The notes under the pieces: generated by a model
Seen by the model: only the letters and a program-made list of their open reading frames with translations
What the model was told of the DNA's origin: nothing
Database searches by the model: none
Made by a program: the position numbers and the translations under genes
Part shown: in pieces, positions 14,213 to 22,221 of the stretch
Position numbering within the stretch: the first letter of the stretch is position 1
How the letters are laid out: every line of letters begins with the position of its first letter
NCBI GenBank assembly: GCA_964510375.1
Contig: CAZEBR010000026.1
Location: 1 to 25,272, forward strand
DNA length: 25,272 nucleotides
Source: CAYLJV01 sp964510375
GTDB taxonomy: Archaea; Hadarchaeota; Hadarchaeia; Hadarchaeales; JAGGTB01
Direction: 5' to 3'

Positions 14213-15883
14213 ATGAAAACCGACATCGAAATCGCGAGAGAAGCCGAGCTAGAACCGATCGAGGACGTGGCCGAAAAAATTGGATTGGACGAGGATGAGA
14301 TTACTTCTTTGGGAGATAATAAGGCCGAGATAACGCTGGATTCGCTCAAAAAGTATAGCTCCAAAGACGGGGGAAACCTCATACTCGTGACAGCGATGAC
14401 TCCGACCAGAAATGGAGAGGGAAAGACGACTGTAACGATCGGTCTCACTCAGGCCCTTTGGAAGATGGGGGAGAAAACGACTCTGGGGATTAGAGAGCCT
14501 TCCCTGGGTCCGACGATGGGTATAAAGGGCGGAGCTGCGGGAGGCGGATACTCTCAGGTTCTTCCGATGGAGGACATAAACCTTCACTTCAACGGGGACT
14601 TTCACGCGGTCGGACTGGCCCATAATCTCATTTCGGCCATGATTAACAATCACCTACATAGGGGCAACGATTTGGACATCGATTCTCGCGAAACGGTTTG
14701 GCCGAGGGTTATGGACATGAACGATAGGGCCCTCCGCAACATGGTCGTCGGTCTGGGAGGTCCTACCGACGGAGTTCCGAACGAGACTTCCTTCGAGATC
14801 ACTGCGTGTTCCGAGGTAATGGCCATTCTGTGCCTGGCCTTGGATATCCCGGATTTGAAGGACAGGCTTTCGAAGGCGATAGTCGCCTACACCTCCGACG
14901 GCGATCCGGTCCGAATTTCCGACATCGGCGGAGTCGGAACAATGGCCGCACTTATGAAGCATGCCATCAAGCCGAACCTCGTGCAAACGATAGAGGGAGT
15001 TCCCGCTCTCGTGCATGGTGGACCCTTTGCCAACATCGCCCACGGGACGAGCAGCCTGATTTCCACGAAGATGGGGATGGGCCTTTCGGATTACTTCGTG
15101 ACGGAGGCCGGTTTCGGTTCGGACCTCGGCGCCGAAAAGTTCTTCGACATCGTCTGTAGGGAGGGCGACCTCGAGCCCGACGCGGCGGTGCTCGTTGCGA
15201 CGGTGAGGGGCCTGAAGAGACAGGGAGGGGTGCCCCCGGAAAGACTCGACGAGGAAAACGCCGATGCTCTGGAGAAGGGTCTTCCGAACTTGGTCAAACA
15301 CATTGAAAACGTCCGGAAGTTCGGCGTTCCGGTAGTCGTGGCCGTGAACCGCTTCTCTTCCGATACTCAGAAAGAGATCGACCTCCTGAACGATTTTCTC
15401 GAGGAGCAGGGCGTACCGCATTCCGTCGTTGAGGTTTATCAGGAGGGTGGAGAGGGAGGTATTGACCTCGCGAAGGAAGTTGTCGAGCAGTGCAAAAATG
15501 GGGAGAAGAACTTTTCCCCGATCTACTCCCTGGACGAAAGCCCGAAGGAAAAAATACGCAAAATCGGAACCGAAATTTACGGCGCCGGCGAGATCGTTTA
15601 CACCCAAAAGGCGGAGAAGGATCTGGAGAGAATAGAAAAGGTCGATGCGGACGACCTTGCGATCTGCATGGCCAAGACCGCGGCGTCTCTGTCCGACGAT
15701 GAAAGCCTTCTGGGCAGACCCGAGGGATTCGAGCTGACCATCCGAGAGATTAGAGTCAAGGCGGGAGCCGGATTTATCGTGCCTCTTACGGGCGAGGTAA
15801 GAACTATGCCCGGCCTGCCGGCCAAGCCCGCAGCATTGGATATAGATATAGACGAGGACGGCAATATTTCCGGCTATTTCTAG
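14213..15883 (+). CDS. fhs: Formate-tetrahydrofolate ligase
   Basis: This enzyme makes 10-formyl-tetrahydrofolate from formate, THF and ATP, feeding one-carbon units to purine synthesis or to an acetyl-CoA (Wood-Ljungdahl) methyl branch. The 556-residue protein has normal family length. It shows the ATP loop TPTRNGEGKTT (about 63-73), the conserved REPSLGPTMGIKGGAAGGGY block (94-113), the FNGDFHA and NNHLHRGN segments, and the C-terminal TGEVRTMPGLP motif. Most archaea use methanopterin and lack this gene; it is known from haloarchaea, Thermoplasmata and some uncultured lineages, probably after transfer from bacteria. Its codon use does not stand out from that of its neighbours, so any transfer is old. 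No folD or other THF genes are in the window. Confidence 0.96.
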   Translation: MKTDIEIAREAELEPIEDVAEKIGLDEDEITSLGDNKAEITLDSLKKYSSKDGGNLILVTAMTPTRNGEGKTTVTIGLTQALWKMGEKTTLGIREPSLGPTMGIKGGAAGGGYSQVLPMEDINLHFNGDFHAVGLAHNLISAMINNHLHRGNDLDIDSRETVWPRVMDMNDRALRNMVVGLGGPTDGVPNETSFEITACSEVMAILCLALDIPDLKDRLSKAIVAYTSDGDPVRISDIGGVGTMAALMKHAIKPNLVQTIEGVPALVHGGPFANIAHGTSSLISTKMGMGLSDYFVTEAGFGSDLGAEKFFDIVCREGDLEPDAAVLVATVRGLKRQGGVPPERLDEENADALEKGLPNLVKHIENVRKFGVPVVVAVNRFSSDTQKEIDLLNDFLEEQGVPHSVVEVYQEGGEGGIDLAKEVVEQCKNGEKNFSPIYSLDESPKEKIRKIGTEIYGAGEIVYTQKAEKDLERIEKVDADDLAICMAKTAASLSDDESLLGRPEGFELTIREIRVKAGAGFIVPLTGEVRTMPGLPAKPAALDIDIDEDGNISGYF

Positions 15884-15974
15884 CCTTTCCGCGCCGAATT
15901 TCGGGGTTAGTTTCCGGAAAGGAGCTTGCGCATAAATAGGATAAGTACTACTGTTTAACTCGGTCGGGAGAGTT

Positions 15975-17798
15975 ATGAAGTTATTGCTGATCCATGCGGA
16001 TTATTTGGAATACGAGGCGACAGAGAAGACTCAGGTCGCCGAGGAAATTCCCGATGAGCAGAAATCGGGGAGAGCCGAGGAAACCCTGGTCGCCTTCATG
16101 GCTATCGAGGAGGACGACGAGTCCGAGACGGAGGCGGTGATAGAAAATGCGTTCGAGGAGATAAGGGATGTTTTCGAAAGGGTCGGGGCCGAGTCCGTGG
16201 TAGTTTATCCTTACGCTCATCTGAGCCAGTCCCTTTCATCGCCCGAGACGGCGGTTCAGGTCTTGGACGGGATTCAGGAAAGGTTCGAATCGCAGGGGGT
16301 GGAGGTGCTCCGTCTTCCCTTCGGATGGTACAAGAGCTTTGACCTGTCATGCAAGGGTCATCCGATGTCGGAGCTTTCCCGGACCGTAACTTCCGAGAGG
16401 GAGGAAGAAGAGGAAGAGGCCGAAGTCGAAAGCGAGTGGGTCGTGATAGACGAGAACGGCGAGGAGCGCGATCCGATGGATTTTGACGATTCCGAAGATT
16501 TCGGGAAGATAGTTCGATACGAGATCGAGGAAACTGTCGAGAAGGGCGAGGAACCACCCCACGTCGGGCTGATGAAGGAAAAGGAACTCGTGGATTACGA
16601 CAGCCTGAGCGACGCGGGAAACCTTCGCTGGTATCCGAAGGGGAAACTGGTGAGGGATCTCCTAATCGATTATGTCAACGAGAGGACCGTGGACTACGGG
16701 GCGGTGAAGGTCGAAACGCCGATAATGTACGACCTGGGCGATAAGGCCATTTTCGAACACTCGAAAAAGTTCGGCGAGAGGCAGTACCGGTTCGAGAGCG
16801 GCAACAGGGATATGGTGCTTCGGTTCGCCGCCTGTTTCGGCATGTTTTCGATGATGCACGACATGTACCTGACCGAGGGGAACCTGCCCCTCAAGATGTA
16901 CGAGCTTTCCACTTACTCATTCAGGAGGGAACAGAGGGGGGAGATCATGGGCCTGCGCCGGCAGCGGGCCTTCACGATGCCCGACATGCACACCGCGTGC
17001 GGGGATCTGGACGAGGCCCGAAAGGAGTTCGGCGATCAGATAATCTGGACCCTCGAGACCGAGGGCGACCTCGGCCTTCAATATAATGTCATATTCAGAG
17101 CCACTAGGGATTTCTACGAGGATAACGAGGAATGGATAAAATCTTTGGCGGAGGAAATCGGCAGACCCGTGCTTTTGGAAATTATCGAAGAGAGAAAACA
17201 CTACTGGGTTGCAAAGTGCGACATGGCTGCGCTTGACGCCTTGGGCAGGCCGTTGGAGAATCCGACCGTTCAAATCGACGTCGAGAGCGGTGAGAGGTTC
17301 GATATCAGCTTCTACGAGGACGAGGAGGAGAGAAGGCCTCCGATCCTCCACACGAGCCCGACCGGGAGCATCGAGAGGGTGCTCTGCGCGATTTTGGAGG
17401 AAGTCTCCACGGAAGAAAAGCCGAAGTTCCCGCTATGGCTTTCGCCGACTCAGGTGCGACTGGTTCCGGTCGGCGAGGAGCACGAGGACTCCTGCCTCGA
17501 GATTCTAGAGGAATTGTCCTCCCGCGATATCAGGGTCGACATGGACGACAGGGACAGGACCGTCGGAAAGAGGATCAGGAAGGCGGAAAAGGACTGGGTC
17601 CCGTACACCATAGTTTACGGGGACAGGGAAGAGGGGTCCGAGAAAATCCCGGTGAGGGTCCGCCGCGGCGGAGGGGAAGAAATAAAAATGACCATCCAAG
17701 AACTTGAGAAAGAAATAGAGGACAAGACGGACGGGATGCCCTTCAAGAGGTTGTCGTTGCCGGAAAGGCTCTCGAGGAGGCCCTCGTTCGTGGGATAA
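15975..17798 (+). CDS. thrS: Threonyl-tRNA synthetase, archaeal type
   Basis: This enzyme charges tRNA-Thr. The 607-residue protein starts with MKLLLIHADYLEYEATEKT, the archaeal N-terminal editing domain (about 1-140) that resembles D-aminoacyl-tRNA deacylase and removes mischarged serine. It differs from the bacterial TGS/N2 layout. A very acidic loop (EEEEEEAEVE, near 140-152) links it to the class II catalytic core with motif 2 FRREQRGEIMGLRRQRAFTMPD and motif 3 SPTGSIERVL. The anticodon-binding domain (from about 480) contains FPLWLSPTQVRLVPV. A GGGAG Shine-Dalgarno is just before the ATG, and a TATA-like CATAAATA (15931-15938) predicts a leader of about 13 nt. The SerK-like gene follows after 13 bp and is probably cotranscribed. 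Confidence 0.97.
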   Translation: MKLLLIHADYLEYEATEKTQVAEEIPDEQKSGRAEETLVAFMAIEEDDESETEAVIENAFEEIRDVFERVGAESVVVYPYAHLSQSLSSPETAVQVLDGIQERFESQGVEVLRLPFGWYKSFDLSCKGHPMSELSRTVTSEREEEEEEAEVESEWVVIDENGEERDPMDFDDSEDFGKIVRYEIEETVEKGEEPPHVGLMKEKELVDYDSLSDAGNLRWYPKGKLVRDLLIDYVNERTVDYGAVKVETPIMYDLGDKAIFEHSKKFGERQYRFESGNRDMVLRFAACFGMFSMMHDMYLTEGNLPLKMYELSTYSFRREQRGEIMGLRRQRAFTMPDMHTACGDLDEARKEFGDQIIWTLETEGDLGLQYNVIFRATRDFYEDNEEWIKSLAEEIGRPVLLEIIEERKHYWVAKCDMAALDALGRPLENPTVQIDVESGERFDISFYEDEEERRPPILHTSPTGSIERVLCAILEEVSTEEKPKFPLWLSPTQVRLVPVGEEHEDSCLEILEELSSRDIRVDMDDRDRTVGKRIRKAEKDWVPYTIVYGDREEGSEKIPVRVRRGGGEEIKMTIQELEKEIEDKTDGMPFKRLSLPERLSRRPSFVG

Positions 17799-17811
17799 AA
17801 GGTGCATAATA

Positions 17812-18651
17812 ATGTCATATAAACTGGAAGCTTCCGGATTCGGCCTGGATATCACGATGGAGAATACGGACGATCTGAAGCTCCACGAGGAAGTCATAGA
17901 CTCGTATCTGGGGGAGCTCGAGGATGCGATTTCTGACAGCGGAATAGTTAAGGACCCGGTCATAGTAGACAAGGATTCGAAGGTGGTTCTGGACGGTATG
18001 CACAGGGTTACTGCCATGAGAAGGCTGGGATACGATAAAATTCCCGTTTGTCTCGTGGACTACCAGAGCCCGAAGATCGACCTGGGTAGCTGGTGCAGGT
18101 TTTTCGAAGGTTTGTCCATGGACCGCGTGAAGGATCTCTGCGAGGAACTCGGCTTCGACCTCGGCGAATGTGACCACTCCCGAATAAACGATATTCTGGA
18201 GAGCAGGGAACACGATTTACTGCTGGTCTCTAGGGAGGAGTGTTACACGCTGGACAGGGGCGCCGAGTCCATCAGCGAAATATTCGATCTGGCTATAGAA
18301 ATCGAGGAGGAGCTGAGGGAACAGGATTTCGAGCCTCACTACGAGACCGAGAACCAGATCATGGATAAGCTGGGTGACGACGAGGTAGCGATTTTGGTGC
18401 CCCCGGCGACTAAACAGGACGTTATCGACATTTCGTCGAGGGGAGAGGTGTTTTCTCACAAGACTACGAGGCACGTGATTCCCGCGAGGCCGATGCGGAT
18501 AAACGTACCCGTGGAAATGCTGGAGAAGGATATTTCGGAAGCTGACGAGGAAATGACCGAATTCCTCAAAGATCGTGACGTCGAAAACATGCCCCCGGGG
18601 AGCCGCTTCGAAGGCAGGGAGTACGAGGAAGAACTGGTCGTTTTTAAATAG
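17812..18651 (+). CDS. ParB/Srx-fold protein, possible free L-serine (or threonine) kinase of the SerK type
   Basis: This 279-residue protein has an N-terminal ParB/sulfiredoxin-like fold. KLHEEVIDSYLGELEDAI precedes VVLDGMHRVTAMRRLG (about 58-73), where DGMHR is the nucleotide-binding ParB motif, followed by IPVCLVDY. The second half has SHKTTRHVIPARPMRINVP (about 214-232), which resembles the end of archaeal SerK proteins (T. kodakarensis ADP-dependent serine kinase, characterised for cysteine synthesis). This suggests a small-molecule kinase for an amino acid hydroxyl and not a partition protein; no ParA partner is near and there is no DNA-binding helix-turn-helix region. The usual motif is DGHHR, and here the first His is Met. 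It lies 13 bp behind thrS, so serine or threonine metabolism fits the context. Substrate and reaction are inferred. Confidence 0.62.
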   Translation: MSYKLEASGFGLDITMENTDDLKLHEEVIDSYLGELEDAISDSGIVKDPVIVDKDSKVVLDGMHRVTAMRRLGYDKIPVCLVDYQSPKIDLGSWCRFFEGLSMDRVKDLCEELGFDLGECDHSRINDILESREHDLLLVSREECYTLDRGAESISEIFDLAIEIEEELREQDFEPHYETENQIMDKLGDDEVAILVPPATKQDVIDISSRGEVFSHKTTRHVIPARPMRINVPVEMLEKDISEADEEMTEFLKDRDVENMPPGSRFEGREYEEELVVFK

Positions 18652-18695
18652 CAATTAAAAGAGCAAATTCTAACGTCTCAACATTTTGGAGCGAT

Positions 18696-19223
18696 TTAGC
18701 TGGTTTCTACCCCGCCCTCTTCTGAATATGAGGCCTCCGTGGGCGACATTCTCGCTTTGAGCCGAGCGAACAACGCCGAGAATGGAAATACGAAGGGATG
18801 AATAATCCAGATGAACGTTGTAGGAAAAATTCCCACTTTTATATAATTCCCCCTTCCTCCACTTCGGGCATTGTCTAGGAAGGAGAATAGTAAAAAGTTG
18901 GTCGAGCTTAGCGAGCGTCTCAAATCGTTCCATTCCGGAATTCTGTTAACGGCCTGGCCTGCAATTATATAGGGAATAAAGGTGATGCCCCAGATTCCTC
19001 CGTACTGAACCAAGATGTCCAAGGTGCTCAACCCAACGCCGTTTGCTAGCGTGTAGACCGCAACGGGGAGAGTGTAGATGGTGAAGAGTGAGCTCGGAAG
19101 GAGAAACCCGAAAATCCAGCGTGAATCCGTGAATTCACGAATCTTCTTGAAGAAATTGAACCATATGAAGCAGGAATACACCCCTACAATTCCAAGACCT
19201 AACCAAAAGAGAGACACGAACAT
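18696..19223 (-). CDS. Hypothetical membrane protein (about four helices)
   Basis: I do not recognise this family. The 175-residue protein is largely hydrophobic, with probable membrane helices at about 2-24, 38-60, 70-88 and 131-152. A polar loop with basic and glycine residues (about 98-127) precedes the last helix, and the tail is short, charged and acidic (about 158-175). No enzyme motif or conserved Cys/His cluster is evident. The surrounding DNA (18652-19304) is more A/T-rich than either side, which may mean a more recently acquired or less constrained segment. It converges with the SerK-like gene. The coding call rests on the uninterrupted frame and on the clean alternation of hydrophobic spans and charged ends expected of a real membrane protein. 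Confidence 0.6.
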   Translation of the reverse strand: MFVSLFWLGLGIVGVYSCFIWFNFFKKIREFTDSRWIFGFLLPSSLFTIYTLPVAVYTLANGVGLSTLDILVQYGGIWGITFIPYIIAGQAVNRIPEWNDLRRSLSSTNFLLFSFLDNARSGGRGNYIKVGIFPTTFIWIIHPFVFPFSALFARLKARMSPTEASYSEEGGVETS

Positions 19224-19304
19224 TTATTATAGTTTTAATACTACCGAAGTAAATCGTTTCCTGAACTCAAAAACATTGCAAAACCGGTAAAATAGATTTG
19301 GCCA

Positions 19305-19523
19305 TTATTCTTCCATTTCTTGCTTTCTCAATGGCTGTTGTCTGGAATTGTAATTGGAGGATATGTAGCCAGCTATCCTGTTCAGGACCTTTTTGCTGTC
19401 CGTGTTCACGAGTCCCCGCAGCTTCTTTTTGTTCTCATCAAAGTCTTCGGAAAATAGGTCCGGATACTTATCCAACAATTCTTTCGCAGCACGTTTGATG
19501 TGTCCTGGTCTTACTCTGCCCAT
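19305..19523 (-). CDS. rps17e: 30S ribosomal protein S17e (eS17)
   Basis: This small-subunit ribosomal protein is shared by archaea and eukaryotes. The 72-residue sequence begins MGRVRPGHIKRAAKELLDKY and has the conserved FDENKKKL and SKKVLNRIAGYIS segments. That covers the complete three-helix eS17 fold. The tail after the fold (about residues 57-72) is a few residues longer than usual and polar. The ATG has an AGGAG Shine-Dalgarno 4-5 nt upstream. It lies 34 bp after the ThiD-ThiN gene on the same strand and is probably the last gene of that operon. Confidence 0.93.
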   Translation of the reverse strand: MGRVRPGHIKRAAKELLDKYPDLFSEDFDENKKKLRGLVNTDSKKVLNRIAGYISSNYNSRQQPLRKQEMEE

Positions 19524-19557
19524 TTTATCTCCTTCTGATTTTGTAATGATTGGTTGC

Positions 19558-20883
19558 CTAAATTATTTCTGCAATCCTTAAGGCCGTTTTCCCTACCTCT
19601 GTTGCTTTTTCTCCCAATATTCTTATCATTGGCTCCTTACCTACACTCCCCTCGTCGTATATAAGATTCGGGACTCCTCCGGCCTTTTCTATTGCCCTTT
19701 CCGTTCCCCACTCCATCGTCTTGACTCCGGGAGGTTCGTTCTCCCGGTCGAATTCCTGAATTCCTAGGTCCAGCTCCCGGCATTTCTCCAGTATCCTTTC
19801 CGAGTAGCGGACGTTCATCGCCGCCCGGATCGAGGGGTCGTACTTCCTTGCGGTGATTATTATATTAGCCACGTGTTCCGAACCCCCGGGCGCCGGGACA
19901 CCTCCCAGGTAGGGACGGCCATCGACCTTGATGATCCTCCCGGTAAGCCCCACTACCTCATCGCGGCCTCTAGCCCCCTCCGGGGCCATCGCGACGTTCG
20001 TGCCCACTTCGGGAATCAGCCGCGCGAATTCGGGGGAGTTGACCAGTTCCTTCGCCGCCCTCTGGACCTCTTCGATCTCCCTGCTTCCCGAGGTGACCTT
20101 CCAGTACCGGGCCATCGGGTTTACCGACTCGCTCCCGCCTCCGACGCTCAATCTTCCCCTTATGGAGTCGACCATGAAGTCCCCGGCCTCCTCGATCGCT
20201 TTTTCGAGCTCAAATCCCTTTGCGAGTCCGGCCGTTATCGCGGCGGAGAATGCGCATCCCGTCCCGTGGACCTTGGGAGTCGGGACTCTCGGCTCTTCGA
20301 AAATGGTGAATTCGCCCTCGCGGAAGAGCACGTTTATGATCTTTTCCGTGTCCAGGTGTCCGCCCTTTATCAGGACGCCCTCGGGGCCGAGTTCCGATAT
20401 CCTCTCGGCGGCTTCCTTCATGTTCTCCACAGTTTCGACGTCGGTCCCCGCCAGCACTCCGGCCTCGATGGTGTTTGGGGTCACGAGCTCCGAGCCGGTC
20501 AGGAAGTTTTTCATCTCCTCGACGGCTTCCTCCTCGAGGAGCCGAGAACCGTCCGCGGCGACCATCACGGGGTCGACGACCAGTCCGAAGTCTTGCTCCT
20601 TTGCCTTGTCCCCGATCGTCTCGATGATTTTTGAGTTGCTAACCATCCCGGTTTTCGCCCATTTCACGTCGAAATCCTCCACAACCGCGTCTATCTGACT
20701 CCCGACGAAATCCGCGGGCGTATCGTGGGACCCGCGGACGCCAGCCGAGTTCTGTGCGGTCACGGAGGTGATAACGCTGAGACCGTGTACGTCGTAGGCC
20801 GCGAAGGTTTTGAGGTCGGCCTGGATTCCGGCACCTCCCCCCGAGTCCGATCCGGCGATCGTCAGGGCTACCGGGGGCTTCAC
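19558..20883 (-). CDS. thiDN: Bifunctional HMP/HMP-P kinase and thiamine-phosphate synthase (ThiD-ThiN fusion)
   Basis: This 441-residue fusion acts in thiamine synthesis. The N-terminal ThiD domain (about 1-260) has AGSDSGGGAGIQADLKTFAA and the ribokinase-type anion hole VHGTGCAFSAAI (about 224-235). It phosphorylates hydroxymethylpyrimidine and its monophosphate. The C-terminal ThiN domain (about 268-441) is the archaeal thiamine-phosphate synthase that replaces ThiE, with VAMAPEGARGRDEV, the AAMNVRYSE block (about 354-362) and the MEWGTERAI motif. The start is a GTG at 20883 that overlaps the stop of the methylthiotransferase gene (GTGA), with GAGGTGA just upstream, so the two genes are translationally coupled. 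The alternative annotation as ThiD alone would miss the last 170 residues. No THI-box riboswitch was seen upstream, as expected for an internal gene. Confidence 0.95.
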   Translation of the reverse strand: MKPPVALTIAGSDSGGGAGIQADLKTFAAYDVHGLSVITSVTAQNSAGVRGSHDTPADFVGSQIDAVVEDFDVKWAKTGMVSNSKIIETIGDKAKEQDFGLVVDPVMVAADGSRLLEEEAVEEMKNFLTGSELVTPNTIEAGVLAGTDVETVENMKEAAERISELGPEGVLIKGGHLDTEKIINVLFREGEFTIFEEPRVPTPKVHGTGCAFSAAITAGLAKGFELEKAIEEAGDFMVDSIRGRLSVGGGSESVNPMARYWKVTSGSREIEEVQRAAKELVNSPEFARLIPEVGTNVAMAPEGARGRDEVVGLTGRIIKVDGRPYLGGVPAPGGSEHVANIIITARKYDPSIRAAMNVRYSERILEKCRELDLGIQEFDRENEPPGVKTMEWGTERAIEKAGGVPNLIYDEGSVGKEPMIRILGEKATEVGKTALRIAEII

Positions 20884-22160
20884 GCTTTCACCTCGGTAAT
20901 TTCTCCCTCTAGATGGGTGCCCTCAGCGTCGGTAATCCTGACCTTGACGAATTCGCCCGGGTTGGCGTCCTCCACGAAGACCGGCCTGTAGGACTGTAGC
21001 CTGACCATGTAACCGCCCTTTTCACCCTTCTGCACGACTAATCCCTCTCTTTCTTCGCCTACAAACCTTTGGTTTTTTTCGCGGATTATTTTCCGGTAAA
21101 GGTCGGTGAGTTCCCTCGATCTTTCCTTTTTTACCTCGCTGTCCACCTGCTCCATCTCCATGGCGTCGGTTCCCGGCATCGGGGTGAATCTGGTGATGTT
21201 GATCTTGTCTGGCCCCACGTCCTCCATCAGCTCGAGACTGGCCTCGAAGTCTTCCTCGCCCTCTCCCGGGAAGCCGGCGATGATGTCGGTCGACAGGTAG
21301 AGGTCCGGGAATTTGTTCCTGAAGGATTCCACGATTTCCCTGAAGTCCTCGACCGTGTAATCCCTGCGCATGTTCTCGAGGACCCGGTCGCTTCCGCTCT
21401 GCACCGGCACGTGGAGAAATTTGTATATCTTTTCCGATTCGTACGCGTCGAGGAGCCCCGGCACTATCCCCCTCGCCTGGCCGGGGTTCATCATCCCGAT
21501 CCGGGCCCTGAACTGCATGGGGATCGCAGCGATCCTTTCAAGCAGCGATGGCAGGTCGGTCCCGATGTCCAGGCCGTAGGCTCCGGTGTCCTGTGCGGTT
21601 ACGAATATCTCCTTCCTTCCCGTTTCGACTTCCCCCTTTATCTCCTCGATTATCTCTTCCGGGTCGAAGCTCCTGAGCTTTCCCCTCGCGAACTTCACGC
21701 AGCAGTAGCTACAGTCGGACATGCATCCCTCGGCTATGGGTACGGGGCTGCTCATTCCTTCCCTGACCCTCTTTCCCGTCGGTTTGGCGGATTCCCCCTC
21801 TATTATCTCGATCCCGCTCTCGCCCCGCGATATCCTCTCGACGACCCGAGATATCGATCCCGTGGTGCGGCAGGAGATTACTCCGTCGAACTCCCCGATC
21901 TCCTCTATCTTCCCCGGCTCTATGAGGGGAAGGCACCCCGCGACCACTACTTTTACGTCGTCCCGGTCCTTGAGCTCCTTCAGCCTGTATATCACGCGGT
22001 TCAGGGTCGTCCTCGTGACTGCGCAGGTGTTCAGGACGACCAGATTGGCCTCGTCCGGGGAGTCTACTATACTATGTCCCGAGTCCCTCAGCTCCCCCAG
22101 CATCATCTCGGTGTCTCCCTGGTTCATGGTACAGCCGTACGTTTCTCCGTAGATTTTCAT
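20880..22160 (-). CDS. tRNA threonylcarbamoyladenosine methylthiotransferase (CDKAL1/MtaB-like radical SAM)
   Basis: This enzyme adds a methylthio group to t6A at position 37 of tRNAs, giving ms2t6A. From the ATG at 22160 it has 426 residues. The N-terminal MTTase domain has three cluster cysteines at about 10, 46 and 76. The radical SAM motif CMSDCSYC has C146, C150 and C153. A C-terminal TRAM domain (about 362-426) is present. The form matches the archaeal/eukaryotic CDKAL1 group. Upstream in-frame alternatives are a GTG at 22187 and a TTG at 22172, the latter 10 nt after GGGGTGAT. The ATG gives MKIYGETYGC, the usual family start. The gene heads a unit with thiDN and rps17e and is divergent from the GTP cyclohydrolase III gene. 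Confidence 0.93.
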   Translation of the reverse strand: MKIYGETYGCTMNQGDTEMMLGELRDSGHSIVDSPDEANLVVLNTCAVTRTTLNRVIYRLKELKDRDDVKVVVAGCLPLIEPGKIEEIGEFDGVISCRTTGSISRVVERISRGESGIEIIEGESAKPTGKRVREGMSSPVPIAEGCMSDCSYCCVKFARGKLRSFDPEEIIEEIKGEVETGRKEIFVTAQDTGAYGLDIGTDLPSLLERIAAIPMQFRARIGMMNPGQARGIVPGLLDAYESEKIYKFLHVPVQSGSDRVLENMRRDYTVEDFREIVESFRNKFPDLYLSTDIIAGFPGEGEEDFEASLELMEDVGPDKINITRFTPMPGTDAMEMEQVDSEVKKERSRELTDLYRKIIREKNQRFVGEEREGLVVQKGEKGGYMVRLQSYRPVFVEDANPGEFVKVRITDAEGTHLEGEITEVKA

Positions 22161-22189
22161 TTCGTAGCCCAAAGGGTTATTTATCACCC

Positions 22190-22195
22190 CTTAAG
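22190..22195. promoter_or_regulatory. Palindromic CTTAAG core between divergent mtaB-like and GCH III genes
   Basis: CTTAAG sits 31 nt before the GTG start of GTP cyclohydrolase III on the plus strand and 34 nt before the ATG of the methylthiotransferase on the minus strand. It could serve as a shared TATA-like core for both directions. The match to a TATA box is weak. Confidence 0.3.
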
Positions 22196-22221
22196 CAATA
22201 AAACAAGCGGCGGTAGTAACC

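Noticed and set aside
14654..15607. Minus-strand open frame of 317 codons inside fhs
   Set aside because: It is antisense to conserved fhs blocks and has no motif of its own.
17812..18651. Chromosome partition protein ParB
   Set aside because: Only the nucleotide-binding ParB/Srx core is present. There is no DNA-binding helix-turn-helix region, no ParA gene and no parS-like repeats nearby; the C-terminus resembles SerK.
19122..19146. Palindrome CGTGAATTCACG as an operator site
   Set aside because: It lies inside the membrane-protein coding sequence, is single-copy and is not near a promoter.
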